From Bryum argenteum (taxonomy: Eukaryota; Streptophyta; Bryopsida; Bryales; Bryaceae): a DNA stretch of 64,000 nt. The position numbers and the translations under genes are program-made. A model generated the notes under the pieces. The model had not been told where the DNA came from and did no database searches. It was given only the letters and a program-made list of their open reading frames with translations. The stretch is from assembly GCA_037043015.1 (NCBI GenBank), contig CM073329.1, positions 14,896,648 to 14,960,647 of the forward strand, written 5' to 3'. This document shows positions 1 through 12,155 of this stretch, piece after piece. Within the stretch, counting starts at the first letter, position 1, and each line of letters opens with the position of its first letter.

Positions 1-190
1 CAATGAAATAACAGGATTACCATGAAATGGGCAGCAACATGAAATTTGGAGTTTCAAATTTTTGAAACGGGCACGAAGGGTTTGAGGGTGACCCGTTATT
101 CTTCCATTCACTTTCCACTATTCACAGGTTCACAAAAGTCAACAAAACATATAAAAACTTCGAAAAGTCCGATAGCAGCCACGGTTACTA

Positions 191-430
191 CTACCGTTGC
201 AGGACTCCTGCAGTAGGAGCTGCCGGAGCTGCTGGAAAGCTTATCCCCACAAAACTTTCAATCGCCGCTGTACCAAATTCCAATGGTGCTGTTGTAGGGA
301 ACCAATCGCCGCTAGGATCGTTGCTAGCTGCTGTTGCACGAGACAAAGCTCTCCCCACGCAATATATAATTGCTCCTCTCAAAGCTGAGATTGCTGTAAC
401 ATATGCAATTTGCAACTTTCTAGGTAATTT
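191..430 (-). other. Possible exon fragment, unrecognised
   Basis: The minus strand is open here for about 78 codons and is rich in Ala, Thr, Pro and Gly. A splice-acceptor-like sequence (pyrimidine-rich, ending AG) lies just upstream at about 431-438. No family was recognised and no partner exons were found, so it may be an exon of a gene outside the window or a chance open frame. Confidence 0.2.
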
Positions 431-448
431 TGAGAAAAGGTAGTTCAA

Positions 449-2760
449 CCTATGGATGATATTGTTGCTCAGGATTTTTTACTCCTTGTAAGGGTCCAAA
501 GTTGCTTCTTGCATCTGATTACCAAGACAGAGACGAGAAAATCGAGTTTCAGAAAAAACATGAGTACAACATGCTTTTACATGGACCATCAGCATAAAAG
601 TTGAGTATTCATTGTACTTCTAGAATCTCCAGAATCTATTGAATACTATCTTGGATCATGCTCAAAAATTTCTATAGTTCTCATATAATGAGTACATATT
701 AATCCGAAAGAAATCAACAAAAATCTAGAGAAACAAAGATGCAAAAGAAGACCTTACCTTTTAATGTGATTCCTGCATTTTGTGTAGAGGCTCGGTGGGC
801 GCCATTCTTCAAGGAGTCGGCAGGAAATATCACCATTGCATTCCCGCCATCACCAGCGCTTCAACATCAGTCGCTACAACTGCTTCGACAACACTGCATG
901 AACACGAGGGTTGCCTGCTTACACTTCACAGTCGCTATTAATGCCGTCATGACCATCAAAGAAGGCGCAAATTGAAGCTTTGTAACACCCCATCAGGTCA
1001 TGCATGACCCCCACGTCCGATCATCAGGATGCACATGACTGCAGCAGTGCTTGTGCAACAAAATTCAACATTGCTCTCGCAATGCAAAGTGAGTGTAGCG
1101 GCGGCATGCGAAGGAGACCAATGACCTAACGAGGCGACGAGAGGAGCAATGCGCCAGGTTGGGATCTGAGGCGCCAGGCTGTGGAGCTTGCCATGGGCTC
1201 CGGCTTGAGAGGAGAAGACTGCAGGTAGGGGAAGGGAATGCCGTTGGACATGCCATTCAAAGCTGACACGGCATGGGTAGGGCCATGCACCAGCAATATG
1301 TTACTGTACACTTACATCAACAGTGTTTCCCACCTATTGCCACCCACTCACCTTCTGCAACATGATGCTCATGTCACTTTTCGGTTGGGGCATTTCTTTT
1401 ATTCCTTCTCGATTTAGAATCCATATGAAGGGCCGAGCTTGAACCCATTTTTTGCCAACGTGCCCAATTTGTTTTCAATTTTGTCCAGATGATTTACATG
1501 GCAGTGATTTTTGTGGACCTTCTCCTATTGCAAGCTCCATAAAAAATAATTGTGAGTACCCTAAAATTGCAAGATTTTTACTAATGGTAAATAACCCTAC
1601 ATTGTAACGTAATCTCAAGAGAGGCTGCGTTTTCAGTATTGTGTGAAGGCGTAGTGCTTGCTCAAAGTCAGCTGCCCGAAAAACTTACATGTGCACATTT
1701 TTCATCAAATGTAGAAATCTTCCAATCCACACGGCGAAAAAAACTAATTTTTTTTGCAAACCTACTCTTAAGGGTACCCTACAAGATCTTACGGTTACAA
1801 ATTCTTATATCTTATTCTAAAAAACCTTAAAATTCTCTGAGTACCTTGCACCTTTCTACCAAAAGTTCAAGCTTCCTACCCCCTTGGGCTTTTAGGGGTT
1901 AAACGTCCAAGCATGCCCCTCGGGCTTGGTTTCCAGTGTATTTCAGAGGGGCTTGACGTTTAAGGGTTAATTTGTGTGTACATACGGTAGTATTTAAATT
2001 TTATTTAATTTTAGTAGGATGCTTGATTCTACGAATTTGTGTTCTATGAATATTACGAGGAAGGTTTTTATTATTCTTTTTTCCTTTTTTCTGTTTTCTA
2101 TTTTATGTTCTTTAGTGCATACAATGCATAAAGTTCATGGCGTTTTTGTATCACATGGGGAGGTACTTAAAATGTATTTTACTTAACATGGTTTTTTTAT
2201 CACATGTAGAATCAAGTACTAAAATATTGGATTGAAAAATTGCAACATTTATACTAAATTGTTGGGGTTTTATGTCGGTTCCTTATCAACCTCTACTACC
2301 AACACATTAAGTAGGCGAAGGGAGACATAACCCAGTCAACGGAAGCTCGATACACACCATAAATCTCAAAAGTCCTCCTAGGTTCTTGGATTGGAGAGCC
2401 ATTGTACATTGTTCCCTGAGTTTGACTTTGATGTGGGGAAAGAGGAACAATAAGAATACTTCTTCCCTCCGGCCTAGCCTGCGGTGTGGGGATGCTCTAA
2501 AGTCCTTAAGGACGAAGCAAATATAACTTATTTTAGGTAGTGTATGCAAATGCATCGTTATAGAGGTCAATGACATCGTGCATATCAGTTCATAGAGGTA
2601 CATAAATGATAAATGACTAATTTTTGAAAACGTTTCTTCAACTTGTATGTGCTAAATTTGTCAACCTATGCAGTAGGACTCAATATACTTGCTTCGTAAA
2701 CTCAGCCACAAATATTCAAGAATACAGAGGCGGGTATCTCCCCCTAAATACCCGGGACAT
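449..2760. other. Intergenic stretch without a recognisable gene
   Basis: Only short chance frames are visible. The sequence is AT-rich with some polypurine runs. The one structured item is the short inverted-repeat element at 1894-1970, listed separately. Confidence 0.5.
1894..1970. repeat. Short inverted-repeat element of the TTAACCCTTAAACG family
   Basis: The right end reads GACGTTTAAGGGTTAA at 1955-1970. The left side carries the inverted counterpart TTAAACGTCCAAGC around 1899-1912, so the unit can fold on itself. The same terminal word recurs at 6793, 7146, 40939 and 63231, which suggests a dispersed family of small non-autonomous elements. The exact left boundary is uncertain. Confidence 0.45.
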
Positions 2761-2765
2761 GAAAA

Positions 2766-2774
2766 CAATATAAG
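2766..2774 (+). promoter_or_regulatory. TATA-like box upstream of HCF136
   Basis: CAATATAAG lies about 260 bases before the HCF136 start codon and is followed by a GC-richer leader, compatible with transcription starting near 2800. This rests on sequence likeness only. Confidence 0.35.
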
Positions 2775-3029
2775 AGGCTAGAACGAGCACGCGTCTGTGG
2801 ATGAGACCCCACCACCGTGGACGTGGAGAATTCCATCACCTTTGGATAAGAGGGCACGTATCACCGAGGCCATCGAGAGCCCACAGCCGCGTCGCGACCA
2901 ACCCAAGCCACACTCCGCCATAGCCAGAACCGGAACCCAAGCTCGCAAATCCACCTACATTGCACCATTTCACACTCCCTCACTGACTGCCGAATTGGCA
3001 AGTGCCTTGAATCGAATTGGGTTCCAATT

Positions 3030-5388
3030 ATGGCGGTGCTAGGGACGCAGGGATTGTCGCTGCTGAGCTCGCAGCCAGCAATTCTCGCCAAGGGCACGCC
3101 CGCGCCCTCCTCATCCTCGCGGATTGCGAGCTTCTGCGGCCTCCGGGCAGAGAATCACGCCACCAGCATCAAGGCTGCGAAGGTTGTTGCCGATGCCGCG
3201 AAGAATTTGACGGTTGTATCGTCCTTGGAGCAAGAAGAGGAGGAGGATGTGCCTGCTGTGAGTAGAAGGAGCCTGCTGGCCGCGACGACCACGAGCGCTG
3301 CGGCTTTGTCGCTCGCCGGCTTGTTCGATGGCTCCGCTGCCATTGCTGAGGACACGATTTCTAGCTGGGAGCAGGTCACCCTCCCCGTCGACGCTGGCGT
3401 CGTCCTCCTCGACATGGCCTTCGTCCCCGAGCAGCCCAACCGCGGTACCAATTTCCCTTCCAGTCAATTCCCTTCAATTCCATCATTCTTTGCCAATGCT
3501 GCATCTCTGAGGGTGTCTGTGCTGGTCTAAATTCTCAGATTCGGAGCACTCTAAGCTTTTCTCTAGCTTGTTCGATCTATTTATGAGTAGGGGTTTGAGA
3601 ATTGCGCAATGCAGGGTTGGATTGAATTGAGCGGGTAATGTATGGTCGATTTGACCTAGAATTGGGCACTTCCTGTGCAGGTTTCTTGTTGGGGACGAGG
3701 CAGACGTTGTTGGAAACGAAGGACGGAGGACGGTCATGGGATCCACGCAGCATTCCATCTGCTGAAGATGAAGACTTCAATTACAGGTTCAACAGCATCA
3801 GCTTCAACGGGCAGGAAGGATGGATTATTGGCAAGCCAGCTATTCTTCTGCACACTAGCGACGGTGGAGGGAATTGGGAGCGCATTCCCTTGAGCATTCG
3901 CCTGCCTGGAAACCCTGTAATGCTCCAACCTACCTATCACTATTTCGAATTCAGGATTTCGAAGTTCTGAACATGAGTTTGTGCACTGTAGGTGGTGATC
4001 AGGGCCACGGGAACGAATAGTGCAGAGATGGTGACCGACGAGGGTGCCATTTACGTGACAGGAAACAAAGGCTACAACTGGAAGGCCGCCGTGGAAGAAA
4101 CAGTTTCAGCCACGCTGAATAGGACTGTGTCAAGTGGAATCAGTGGAGCCAGTTACTACACAGGCACGCTCAACACGGTGAACCGATCACCAGCCGGGGA
4201 TTACGTCGCTGTTGTGAGCCGTGGCAACTTCTTCTTAACTTGGGAGCCTGGACAGGTAGACAAACATGGCCTGCATTTCTGATGAAAATCGCTGTTTGTG
4301 TAGCACAAAGGAAACAGCTTGAATCGTGAGCTTGTTGTTGTGAATTGCAGCCTTACTGGCAACCACACAACCGTGCCGCCGCCCGCCGAATCCAGAACAT
4401 GGGATGGAGAGCTGATGGTGGCTTGTGGTTGCTTGTTCGTGGTGGCGGTCTCTTCCTCGGCAGAGGCACCGGCGTAAGATTACTAATCCTCATAATTTCA
4501 TAGCATTGCCAGTAAATTAATCGAATAAGAGAGCTTCTGAAACCAATAATGATTTCATGGCGGGTTGGACACTATGTTAAATGAATGGTCAGACATCGAC
4601 AGAGAGTTTTCGATTTGAAAATGAAGGTGTGTGTGGATTGCAGGTGACGGAGGACTTTGACGAGCAGAAGATTCCCAGCAGAGGATTCGGTATCTTGGAC
4701 GTTGGTTATCGGTCAAAGGTAATATCACCGTGTCTACACACCTCTTACTTTCATCATAGACTCCTACTATTGTTGCTCAACCCTGTCCCTTTTGGGAAGG
4801 CTCTATTGGACAATTCTCGAAATGAGGCTATCTACCTTGCTATCTATCCCCTCTCACGCAGCTATCCATTTGGACTCAGAAGTTCCTATCCACGATGTTG
4901 TCAATGTACCATTTTTTGCAGTTGATTGTGTAAGGTATGTTGCTCGTACAACCTCTGTTAACGATCAACAGGGTCCTTTGGATCCATCCATACCTCGTTT
5001 AATAAAGTGTGGTCGACTTCTGGTGTGCAGGATGAGGCCTGGGCTGCAGGAGGCAGTGGCATTCTATTGAAAACTACGGATGGAGGGAAGTCATGGGTCC
5101 GTGACAGAGTTGCGGATGCAATCGCCGCCAACTTGTACGCTATAAAGTAAGTTCAATTCTTTACATTCAACAACTGATTGTCTTTAACTTTCACTTCGTA
5201 GTCAGAACTTTTAACCCTGGAAGCTTTCACATGTACAGATTTTGCAATGTTAGTCAAGAGCTGATTGTGGGTATAAGAGCGAGCAAGGAGTATGGAAACT
5301 AAGAGGGTATGTGAATGGGTGCAGGTTCATCGACAACAAGGGATTTGTTTTGGGCAACGACGGTGTACTACTGCGGTATTTGGGCTGA
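3030..5388 (+). CDS. HCF136: Photosystem II stability/assembly factor HCF136, thylakoid lumen
   Basis: HCF136 (YCF48 in cyanobacteria) is a lumenal beta-propeller that binds early photosystem II reaction-centre intermediates. Exons read from GT-AG junctions are 3030-3444, 3681-3916, 3992-4255, 4351-4473, 4644-4718, 5031-5146 and 5325-5388. They join in phase to 430 codons plus stop; Arabidopsis HCF136 is about 403 aa. The first 70 residues look like a Ser/Ala-rich plastid transit peptide. A twin-arginine SRRSLL motif and an Ala/Leu-rich hydrophobic run ending in AIAE follow, typical of a Tat lumenal signal. Propeller motifs such as [27 protein letters not shown] and [14 protein letters not shown] are plain, as is the C-terminal [14 protein letters not shown]. 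The start is the first ATG giving a full bipartite signal. Nothing looks broken. Confidence 0.95.
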
Positions 5389-5902
5389 TGAGAATTGATC
5401 CGTGTTGTTGTATGTAACTAGAATTTTTGCCGGAACGAGCCACCGAAGTGAATTGTCTAGTTGTTGAGCACTTTTTTTTTTTTTTTTTTTTTTTTCTTCT
5501 CCTATTCTTTGTATCATGTTTGAACTACTTTGTTAATGCAGGAATCCATTTATTGTAGTGGAGAGAAAAGTATTGTTATTCAGTTTTTTTTAGTTTTCAT
5601 TCTCGTTACTGCAACATCGTGATGGTGATCACATGCAATGTTGAATTATTACGATCTCCATAAAAGCATCAGAATCTGGGTGAAATATCCAGGGCTTTGT
5701 TTCGACAGAGACGAGTTGTGTATACAACATGAACTATATTATGAATTAGCCGTCTCATTGTGGCATGTGATTGTACAGTATTTAGTATGATAGTCTATTA
5801 ATTGGGTGGGTTCTAGCTTGTCGGTTTTTTGAGCTTCCAGGGTAATTTGGAAGGAATCACACCAAAGACTTTGGAAAGTTTGGTCTTATGGAGTAAAAAC
5901 TG
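5389..5902 (+). other. HCF136 3' flank with a 24-nt poly-T run
   Basis: The stretch after the HCF136 stop is AT-rich and holds an uninterrupted T run at 5472-5495. It probably includes the 3' UTR. No further gene is visible. Confidence 0.4.
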
Positions 5903-6687
5903 AACCTCTAAAGTCGAGGCCGACTCGAGTCGATTTGCTTCTGAATCGCATGGAACCTCTGGCAGAGTTTTTTCATATCTTTCCAAGAAGTCATCTCATG
6001 CTTCTAAATTCCTCATACTTATGGGAGATATGCACAGTCCAAGTCTAAAAACACTTCAAAATCTGCTCAAAGTTGCACAAAGTACCATATTTGCCCATAT
6101 GTTTTCATATTCTGCCCTAAATCAATTAAAATGCAGAAACCTAAAAAGCATACAAATGATTGAGATTTTACTATCTTTCAGGTTTCTTTTTTTTTGTATA
6201 CATGTAGAAAAGTTAATAATGCATGATCTTACCATTTGGATCTTCAATCCAATTTTCCTTTATAAGTGTTAGGAATCGGCCTATGTATTCTAATTTCAGC
6301 ATACCTCCATGTAAAAGGTCATGCATTTCTTCAGGTTTTATTTATCCTGTAATGGTAAAAATTGCATAGACATGTTCCCGACTCACCTAGGAACAAGAAT
6401 GTGAAGAGCCTTATGTCAAATTCACTTCCAAAAATGGTTTTTAGGGCCCTCAAAACATTACTTTGTTGTTCTACCACATGGAAGAAAAACTTTTTCCTCA
6501 ACTTTGAATGTCATGATCTTACAAATGGTAAGGTGTTTGAGTTTGCATGTACATGTACAAGTAAAGTACTAGATCCTACGGTTACGTACTTCAAAACTTG
6601 TCAAATTCAAAAAATTGATCTTGCATTAAAAGAGGGCAATTTTGAGAGTTTTCGGTTGTTTTGAGTTTGCTCATCTTCAGGGGTTAA
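5903..6687 (-). repeat. Dispersed repeat R1, copy A (near full length)
   Basis: Read on the minus strand, this block aligns through most of its length with 20143-20568 and, in its second half, with 27049-27781. A shared landmark is CATGGAGGTATGCTGAAAT, here at about 6290-6312 on the opposite strand. The ends are related inverted repeats: TTAACCCCT at the 6687 end and AACCTCTAAAGTCGAGGCC at the 5903 end. There is no coding capacity. It looks like a non-autonomous DNA element whose ends resemble those of the smaller TTAACCC elements in this window. Confidence 0.6.
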
Positions 6688-6792
6688 TAATAGGGGAAAA
6701 CTCATGATAGCAATCACGTGATTTAGATGATGTATACAATGGAAATTGATTGTGTTTTGATTTACATTGATAGTGTTTCTGTATACAGTAGC

Positions 6793-7161
6793 TTAACCCT
6801 TAAACGCCTAGCTATACGGATTTGGGCAGCCCAGTATTGGATCACAGCATCTTTTGGACTTGGGCATCATGAATAGTGCACTTTTTGAACTTGGGCATCA
6901 TGAATGATCCAATCAATGATGAGCTTGCAACCTCCTACAAGTATTGTACAACCCCAACCTACCTACCACAATCCTTTCAAAGCACAAAATCACTCATACA
7001 AATTGTAATTTGAATTCTAAATTTTCACTTTTTGAATGCATCACAAGAAGGTGACCAGTTTGACATCAAAATATAAGTGAAAAGATGAGTACATTGTGAG
7101 CTACAGAGGAGATTCTGTTGGAAAAGGCCCCCTCGGGTCACCTTCGGCGTTTAAGGGTTAA
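6793..7161. mobile_element. MITE with perfect 16-bp terminal inverted repeats
   Basis: TTAACCCTTAAACGCC at 6793-6808 is exactly the reverse complement of the sequence at 7146-7161, giving a 369-bp non-coding element. TAGC flanks it directly on both sides (6789-6792 and 7162-7165), a possible 4-bp duplication. Alternatively the outer TTAA of each repeat could itself be a piggyBac-type TTAA duplication with ends beginning CCC. A related end sits at 40950 in reverse orientation and shares the TTTGGG..CAGCCC segment inside the repeat. Confidence 0.7.
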
Positions 7162-7523
7162 TAGCAGATTCGGCACCGAACTGCCTAATAATTACTTAGA
7201 GTGGAAGAACGTGGTTCGGCACTTCAAAATTCAATAATATAAAATTCGGAAATTATTAAATTATATTTTCCATGATTTCGGCATTCATTCAAGAATCGGT
7301 TACATTTTCATTAATTATTAGGCAATTTGTTCTTTTATCATCTATGGTGGCGACTATCTTCTCTTTCAATGTTTGCCATGATCTTCTTTGCTTTCCATCG
7401 TTTTGAACTTGCTCTCATTTGCTTTGGTTTCACCTTCTGTTGGTTTGATTTGCCTTGTGTTTATTCGGCTTTGAGTACTTTTTCCTTTTACGTTGAATTT
7501 GGCTGAGGCAACAGTTTGCAAGA
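7162..7523. other. AT-rich lead-in to the pogo-like transposase
   Basis: No gene is visible. Short repeated words such as TTCGGCA and TTAGGCA occur here and again near 11,165-11,290 beyond the transposase and kinase fragment. They might mark ends of one larger element, but I could not define inverted repeats. Confidence 0.25.
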
Positions 7524-9698
7524 GTGAAAATGGCGAGACAAAATACTTTAAGAAATATGTTCACACCTATTAACAAAGAGGAGTTGCAACTGTTGGTAAA
7601 GCGTGATTTTGATGCATTAAGCAGTAAGTTGGAGGTAGAGAAGGCCATGGAGAGTGCAATTGTGAGGCGATCAGTTCGGAGACCTAAGAAGGATGTGGAA
7701 TTTGTCTTGCTCACGCCAAAAGAAGGAGACATTGGAAAAACTTCTTCAAGCAAAGTCAAGGTTAGAGGAAGTTATAATAATTGGTTCTTACCTTCTCTAT
7801 GGGGACCTATTCATGTTGCCATGAAACAACACAAGAATTACACTTCTACTTTGCATCATTTAAAACTTAAACACAAGAGTCGGACAAGAGTTCTAGTGTC
7901 TATGATTCACTTAGTAGAGGGACTCTATGGGATTGGTTTACTCCTACTGGAGAGTTGAGAGAAGGAGTCAAGAGAAAAATTGATTATGAGACTCCCTTCT
8001 TAGAAAGTTATCAACATCACTATGTTCTTGCAAATCATCCAATTCTTTAAGAAGAAATTATAGAGATGTTACAAGCTCATCGAGATGCTGGTCAACCATT
8101 GTCTGCATCTACAATTTGAAATAGGATAAGATTTCTTATCTGCAAAAAAGAGCCTAACTTACTAATAGGAGAGGGTAGAACAGGTTTCAAAGTTAGTTAA
8201 ACATGGGTCCCTGATTTTGTAAAATGCAGTTTGAATTGGAGTTATAGAGCAGCCACAATCGCTGCTAGGAAACTCCCAACTGATTGGGAGGAACAAGGTT
8301 TAAAAATGGCTCATCGTGTGGCTTACCTTGTCAAAGCCCATTGTCTCCCACCACAACTTGTTGTGAATACTGACAAAATCGGCATACATTTTGTTCCTAC
8401 CGGTGGAGCACATACATGGGCTCAAAAGAGGTCAAAACATGTTTGGGTACATGGAATTGAAGACAAAAGAAAAATTACCATATCCGTTTCTTCCTCAGCC
8501 AATGGAGATCTACTACCCTTCCAACTTGTCTTTACCGGTTTGACGGAAAGGAGTTTACCACCTCGAAATAGCGGAAGAATTTCATGTGAAAAGGCCGGTT
8601 GGCATCTCACATGTTCTAGCAATCATTGGTCAAACATGTCTACATGCAAAGACTTTTTGAGTAGAATTCTAGAACCCTATGGAGAGAAACAAATCAAATC
8701 GTTAGACCTTTCAAACAATTCTAAGTTGATTTGGCTTATTGATTGTTGGAGTGTCCATAAGTCTAAAGAGTTTATTTCATGGGTTAGAATTAACCATCCT
8801 CAAATACTTCTCCTTTTCATTCCGGCGAATTGCACTAGCATTATTCAACCTGCAGATGTCATAATCCAACGGCCTTTGAAGCATGCATTTAGGCAAGAGT
8901 TTGACAACTACAACTCAGACGACATTGATAAGCAACTTGAGGAGAAAAGCAAAAAGGACGTGGAGATAGACATGAAAATGTCTACACCGAAACCATTACT
9001 ATGTGGATGGTTGTTCAAGGCATGGGAACATGTCAACAAGCCTAATATGATTAGAGTTGGTTGGTCCCAATGTGGGATACTTAGAGCATTCGATTCTAGT
9101 TTTCAAGTGGAAGCAATGGATCAGAACATGCAAATTTCACTATTTGCTACAGAAGAAAGTGCTCAACAAGAAGAAATCATTGACAAAGATGAGGACATAG
9201 GTACAGATGACAACATTGAGAAAGTAATGGAGGATTCTTTGGTAAGAGTGGCAGAAATTGCCGCTTCAAACAAGAGCTTGAGCATGTCTACTCTAAGGTG
9301 CAACGCTCGTAAAAGGTTTGTTTCTGCAACACACAATAAACACACATTAGAAATGTGGTTGTTTAATTTGCATTAGTGAAGTGGTTGAATGCAAACGACT
9401 TTTCAAGTTTTGATACAATAGTTTTTACCTATTGCTGCAGACAAATCCCAAATGTGGAAGCCAATTCGCAACGATGAAGCTTCGCGCATATCAAATGAGT
9501 TAGCATTTCTACAAGTAGCAGATGTGCAAAACAATGAGGAAAAGGTGAGTAACTAACCTCACATGGCACTTTCAAAAGGCATTATGCATGCTTATTCACT
9601 ATGCATGCATCATAAACTATCAAAGCTCTTATCAGATGCGAAGTTGAGAGAGGCTCGGAAGTACCAGCTCGCTGATGCCAAGTTGTCGCACATCAAGT
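7524..9698 (+). pseudogene. Decayed pogo/Tc1-like DDE transposase
   Basis: An N-terminal open frame (7524-7958) of 144 codons is followed by frames with internal stops (for example near 8047 and 8115) and then a 381-codon frame (8231-9376). The latter has the DDE-superfamily layout of CENP-B/pogo transposases: NTDKIGIHFVPTG (first Asp), LIWLIDCWSVHKS (second Asp) and ANCTSIIQPADVIIQRPLK (third Asp). A downstream open segment ending at a GTGAGT donor (about 9440-9544), and another at 9638-9698, read like spliced C-terminal exons, though the junctions are uncertain. The protein would cut and paste its own element. Stops and frame breaks show that this copy is inactive. Confidence 0.7.
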
Positions 9699-10090
9699 AG
9701 GCGTCACCTTTGGGTCCAGTCGGCATCAACTGCAGCAACAACAACAGCAAGGAGGGTTGTGAGTTCACTATCCCTGAACTGCAATCCCATTTCTAATGAA
9801 AAAAAAGTACCAAGCTTGCCATCTCGCCCGGAGGCGGTGGAGGCGCTTTTCCGAGGTTCAAATGGACGCCATGCTTGTACTTCTAGTCCAGAACGCTCTT
9901 TACCACTAGTCCACCACCAAACCCTTATCCAACTTCTTTGGCACTTGCACCTGCACTTGCTCAGCGGTAAGATTCTTTGACGTTGAAATGTAATGCACAG
10001 GACTGTACCTTCTGGAACATTCAATCAGGGGATTCACTGTGTTGAGAATTTGTTTACCTTCTGAAAGATTGGACCACCTGATTTCCATCC
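9699..10090. other. Stretch between transposase and kinase fragment
   Basis: GC-richer than its surroundings and partly open, but no domain is recognised. It may be the decayed extracellular part of the receptor kinase that follows. Confidence 0.25.
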
Positions 10091-10691
10091 ATGTTCTTTG
10101 AAGTAGTTGGCTACCGATCCAAGGCTCGAAGCAAAACTGCAATAACAAGTCTACCACTACTCGTGGCCATTGTTGGTATCACGTGTGCAGCGGCGTTCGG
10201 AGTCTGCTTGGTCAATATCATTGTCGTCTTGTTATTCTGGCATAAGAAATCCAATTCCAGCTCCTTCTCACAGAAGAATTTGAGCTTTTCCAACATCGCA
10301 CCACGCTCGTTCACGTACAAGGAGCTTCGAAAAGCGACCAAGAACTTCAGTGCAAGTGAGCTTCTGTCGTCCTGCTCGTTTGGAGATGTGTACAAAGGCA
10401 CTTTACCCTCCGGAGCCTTAGTCGCGGTGAAGAGAATCAAGAGCAGCAACGAGGAGGGTGAAGAAAGCCTTCTTGCTGAAGTCACGAGCTTATGCCTTAC
10501 CGCAGATTCGCCACCGCAACCTCTTACAACTCCGCGGATGGTGTCAGGCGAAACAAGGCCTGTTGTTAGTGTACGATTACCTCAGCAACGGCAGCCTGGA
10601 CAAATGGCTGCACAAAGCAAACTTGACAGGAGCCATTGCCGATTCCTCGTTTCCTCCTATGCGTAGAAGTCCTAGGTCAGCAGCTGCTTAG
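10091..10691 (+). pseudogene. Truncated receptor-like kinase fragment (lectin-RLK-like)
   Basis: The first frame has one membrane-spanning run (about 10,150-10,230; TSLPLLVAIVGITCAAAFG onward). A juxtamembrane segment and the start of a kinase domain follow, with FTYKELRKATKNFSASELL, a Gly loop read as SCSFGDVYKG and VAVKRI with the ATP-binding Lys. Near 10,490-10,502 the frame shifts. The kinase continues in another frame (QIRHRNLLQLRGWC, LLLVYDYLSNGSLDKWLHKA) and ends soon after. The catalytic loop, DFG and all later subdomains are absent. The wording resembles L-type lectin receptor kinases. It is non-functional, and its position beside a transposase allows, but does not prove, capture of a host gene piece. 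Confidence 0.7.
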
Positions 10692-11459
10692 AGCACAACA
10701 AACCGAAGATAGAAGACTCATCGAATCTCGCACACATTTCAGTATGAACATAGGAGGAAAACGCATGGATCAGCACGCCCCCCAACTCAAACCTTAGAGT
10801 ACGCTTTTATGCTCAGACAGAAGTGAAGATCTTGAAAAACACCTCGGTTCTTATCTGCACTCGTGAGTCCGAGAAATCTCTCCTCGAAGCTCCAAAACTT
10901 CCGGTAGCTTTAGCTAATTTCTCGCTGCCAGGCAAGGCTCCGAGTTGCCAGCTCTTTGCAATTACTTGATTCCTTGAAGTATTCTATGTTTGCCATGTGA
11001 TGTGGCTGTCAAATCTTCCTGGGCCAAGATGCGTGTATTATTGTATTTTGGAGTGCAACCTTATTGATGGTTTCATCTTTAAATGTCCAATAACTTTAAT
11101 TCCTACCATTATTTTATGCAGCCTTGTAAGGTGGCAGCTGTTGCTGTGTTTGACTTCATCTTTTATTTAATTTCGGCTCTGGATTTGCAAATATTAGGAT
11201 AATTTGGCATTCTATAGTTTTTGTTTCATTATATTTCGGCATGCATGACTAATAATTATTAAAAAAATTAGGCACTTTCTTTTATAAATAATTTATGCGG
11301 GATCTGCTTTGAAGCTACGGTAGTCACATGTGAATGTCAAAGGCAACAAATTTTTGACTTAGATTGATCTCAGGCCCGAAAAATATTTATGACAATCCCT
11401 ACTACATCAATTCATAGGCTCCATCATACAATCTCCATCACAAAATTTGGCAGACATAA
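10692..11459. other. Non-coding stretch
   Basis: AT-rich with no recognisable gene. The segment near 11,160-11,290 shares short words with 7165-7330. Confidence 0.35.
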
Positions 11460-12155
11460 CAGGACTTTCAACTTAACAAGCTGGAGATACTAAAGGTGAA
11501 ATTGGCAAAGAAGATGAAATAAATTCTCATGAAGAATCTGAAAAAGAAAGGTTCATTAGCACCGATAAAGATAATATTGATGAACATGTTATTGATAATT
11601 CTGACACAAAGTTAAAACCTTTGAAGCCATTGGAGGGAAGACGAAAGAGTGTTGTATAATCGGGATTAGATGATGATGATGTCCAAAGAAGAATAACAAA
11701 CGCATCGCGAATGTGGAAGGCGAGTGGTAATAATAGAGGGGCAGAAAGAACTCCAGGATCTCTTGCTGCGATACCTATAAGTCAGTTGGCAAAAGGTGTG
11801 GCCATTATTTCAGCAACTGTTATATTAGTTAATTCATAAAGCACCTTAAGAACTGGTTACAAGGGATTTACCGCTTTCACCAGAGACAACGTCTTCGCAG
11901 ACACCATTTGAATCTGTAAGCACCGATCACGCAATGATTCAAGGAGGTGAGAGTTTCTACTTCAATCAAGAAGGGGTGAGGTTTCGCTGCATAGGTGAAG
12001 AAGGCAACCATACGTTTGTGGAGGCATCGTCTTTTTTAGACAAAAATTCAAAGTTGGACCGAGTGCTATCTAGAGTGATAAATGCTATGATGACGGAAGG
12101 GGCAATGGATTACCGCTATCTCGGAAATGCATGTCGTAATCCCATATGCCACTAG
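11460..12155 (+). other. Coding-like remnant, unrecognised
   Basis: Several consecutive open pieces are rich in charged residues (for example KEDEINSHEESEKERFIST near 11,500 and EGRRKSVV near 11,635). They are broken by stops. A final piece (11,934-12,155) includes QGGESFYFNQEGVRFRCIGE. The composition suggests a decayed protein gene, perhaps of a transposon. No family was recognised. Confidence 0.3.

Noticed and set aside
1954..1970. TTTAAGGGTTAA considered as telomere-like repeat
   Set aside because: The plant telomere unit is TTTAGGG in tandem. This word is different, single and palindromic in part, and it marks element ends instead.
3111..3467. Minus-strand frames opposite HCF136 exon 1
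   Set aside because: They mirror the real plus-strand exon and have no domain of their own.
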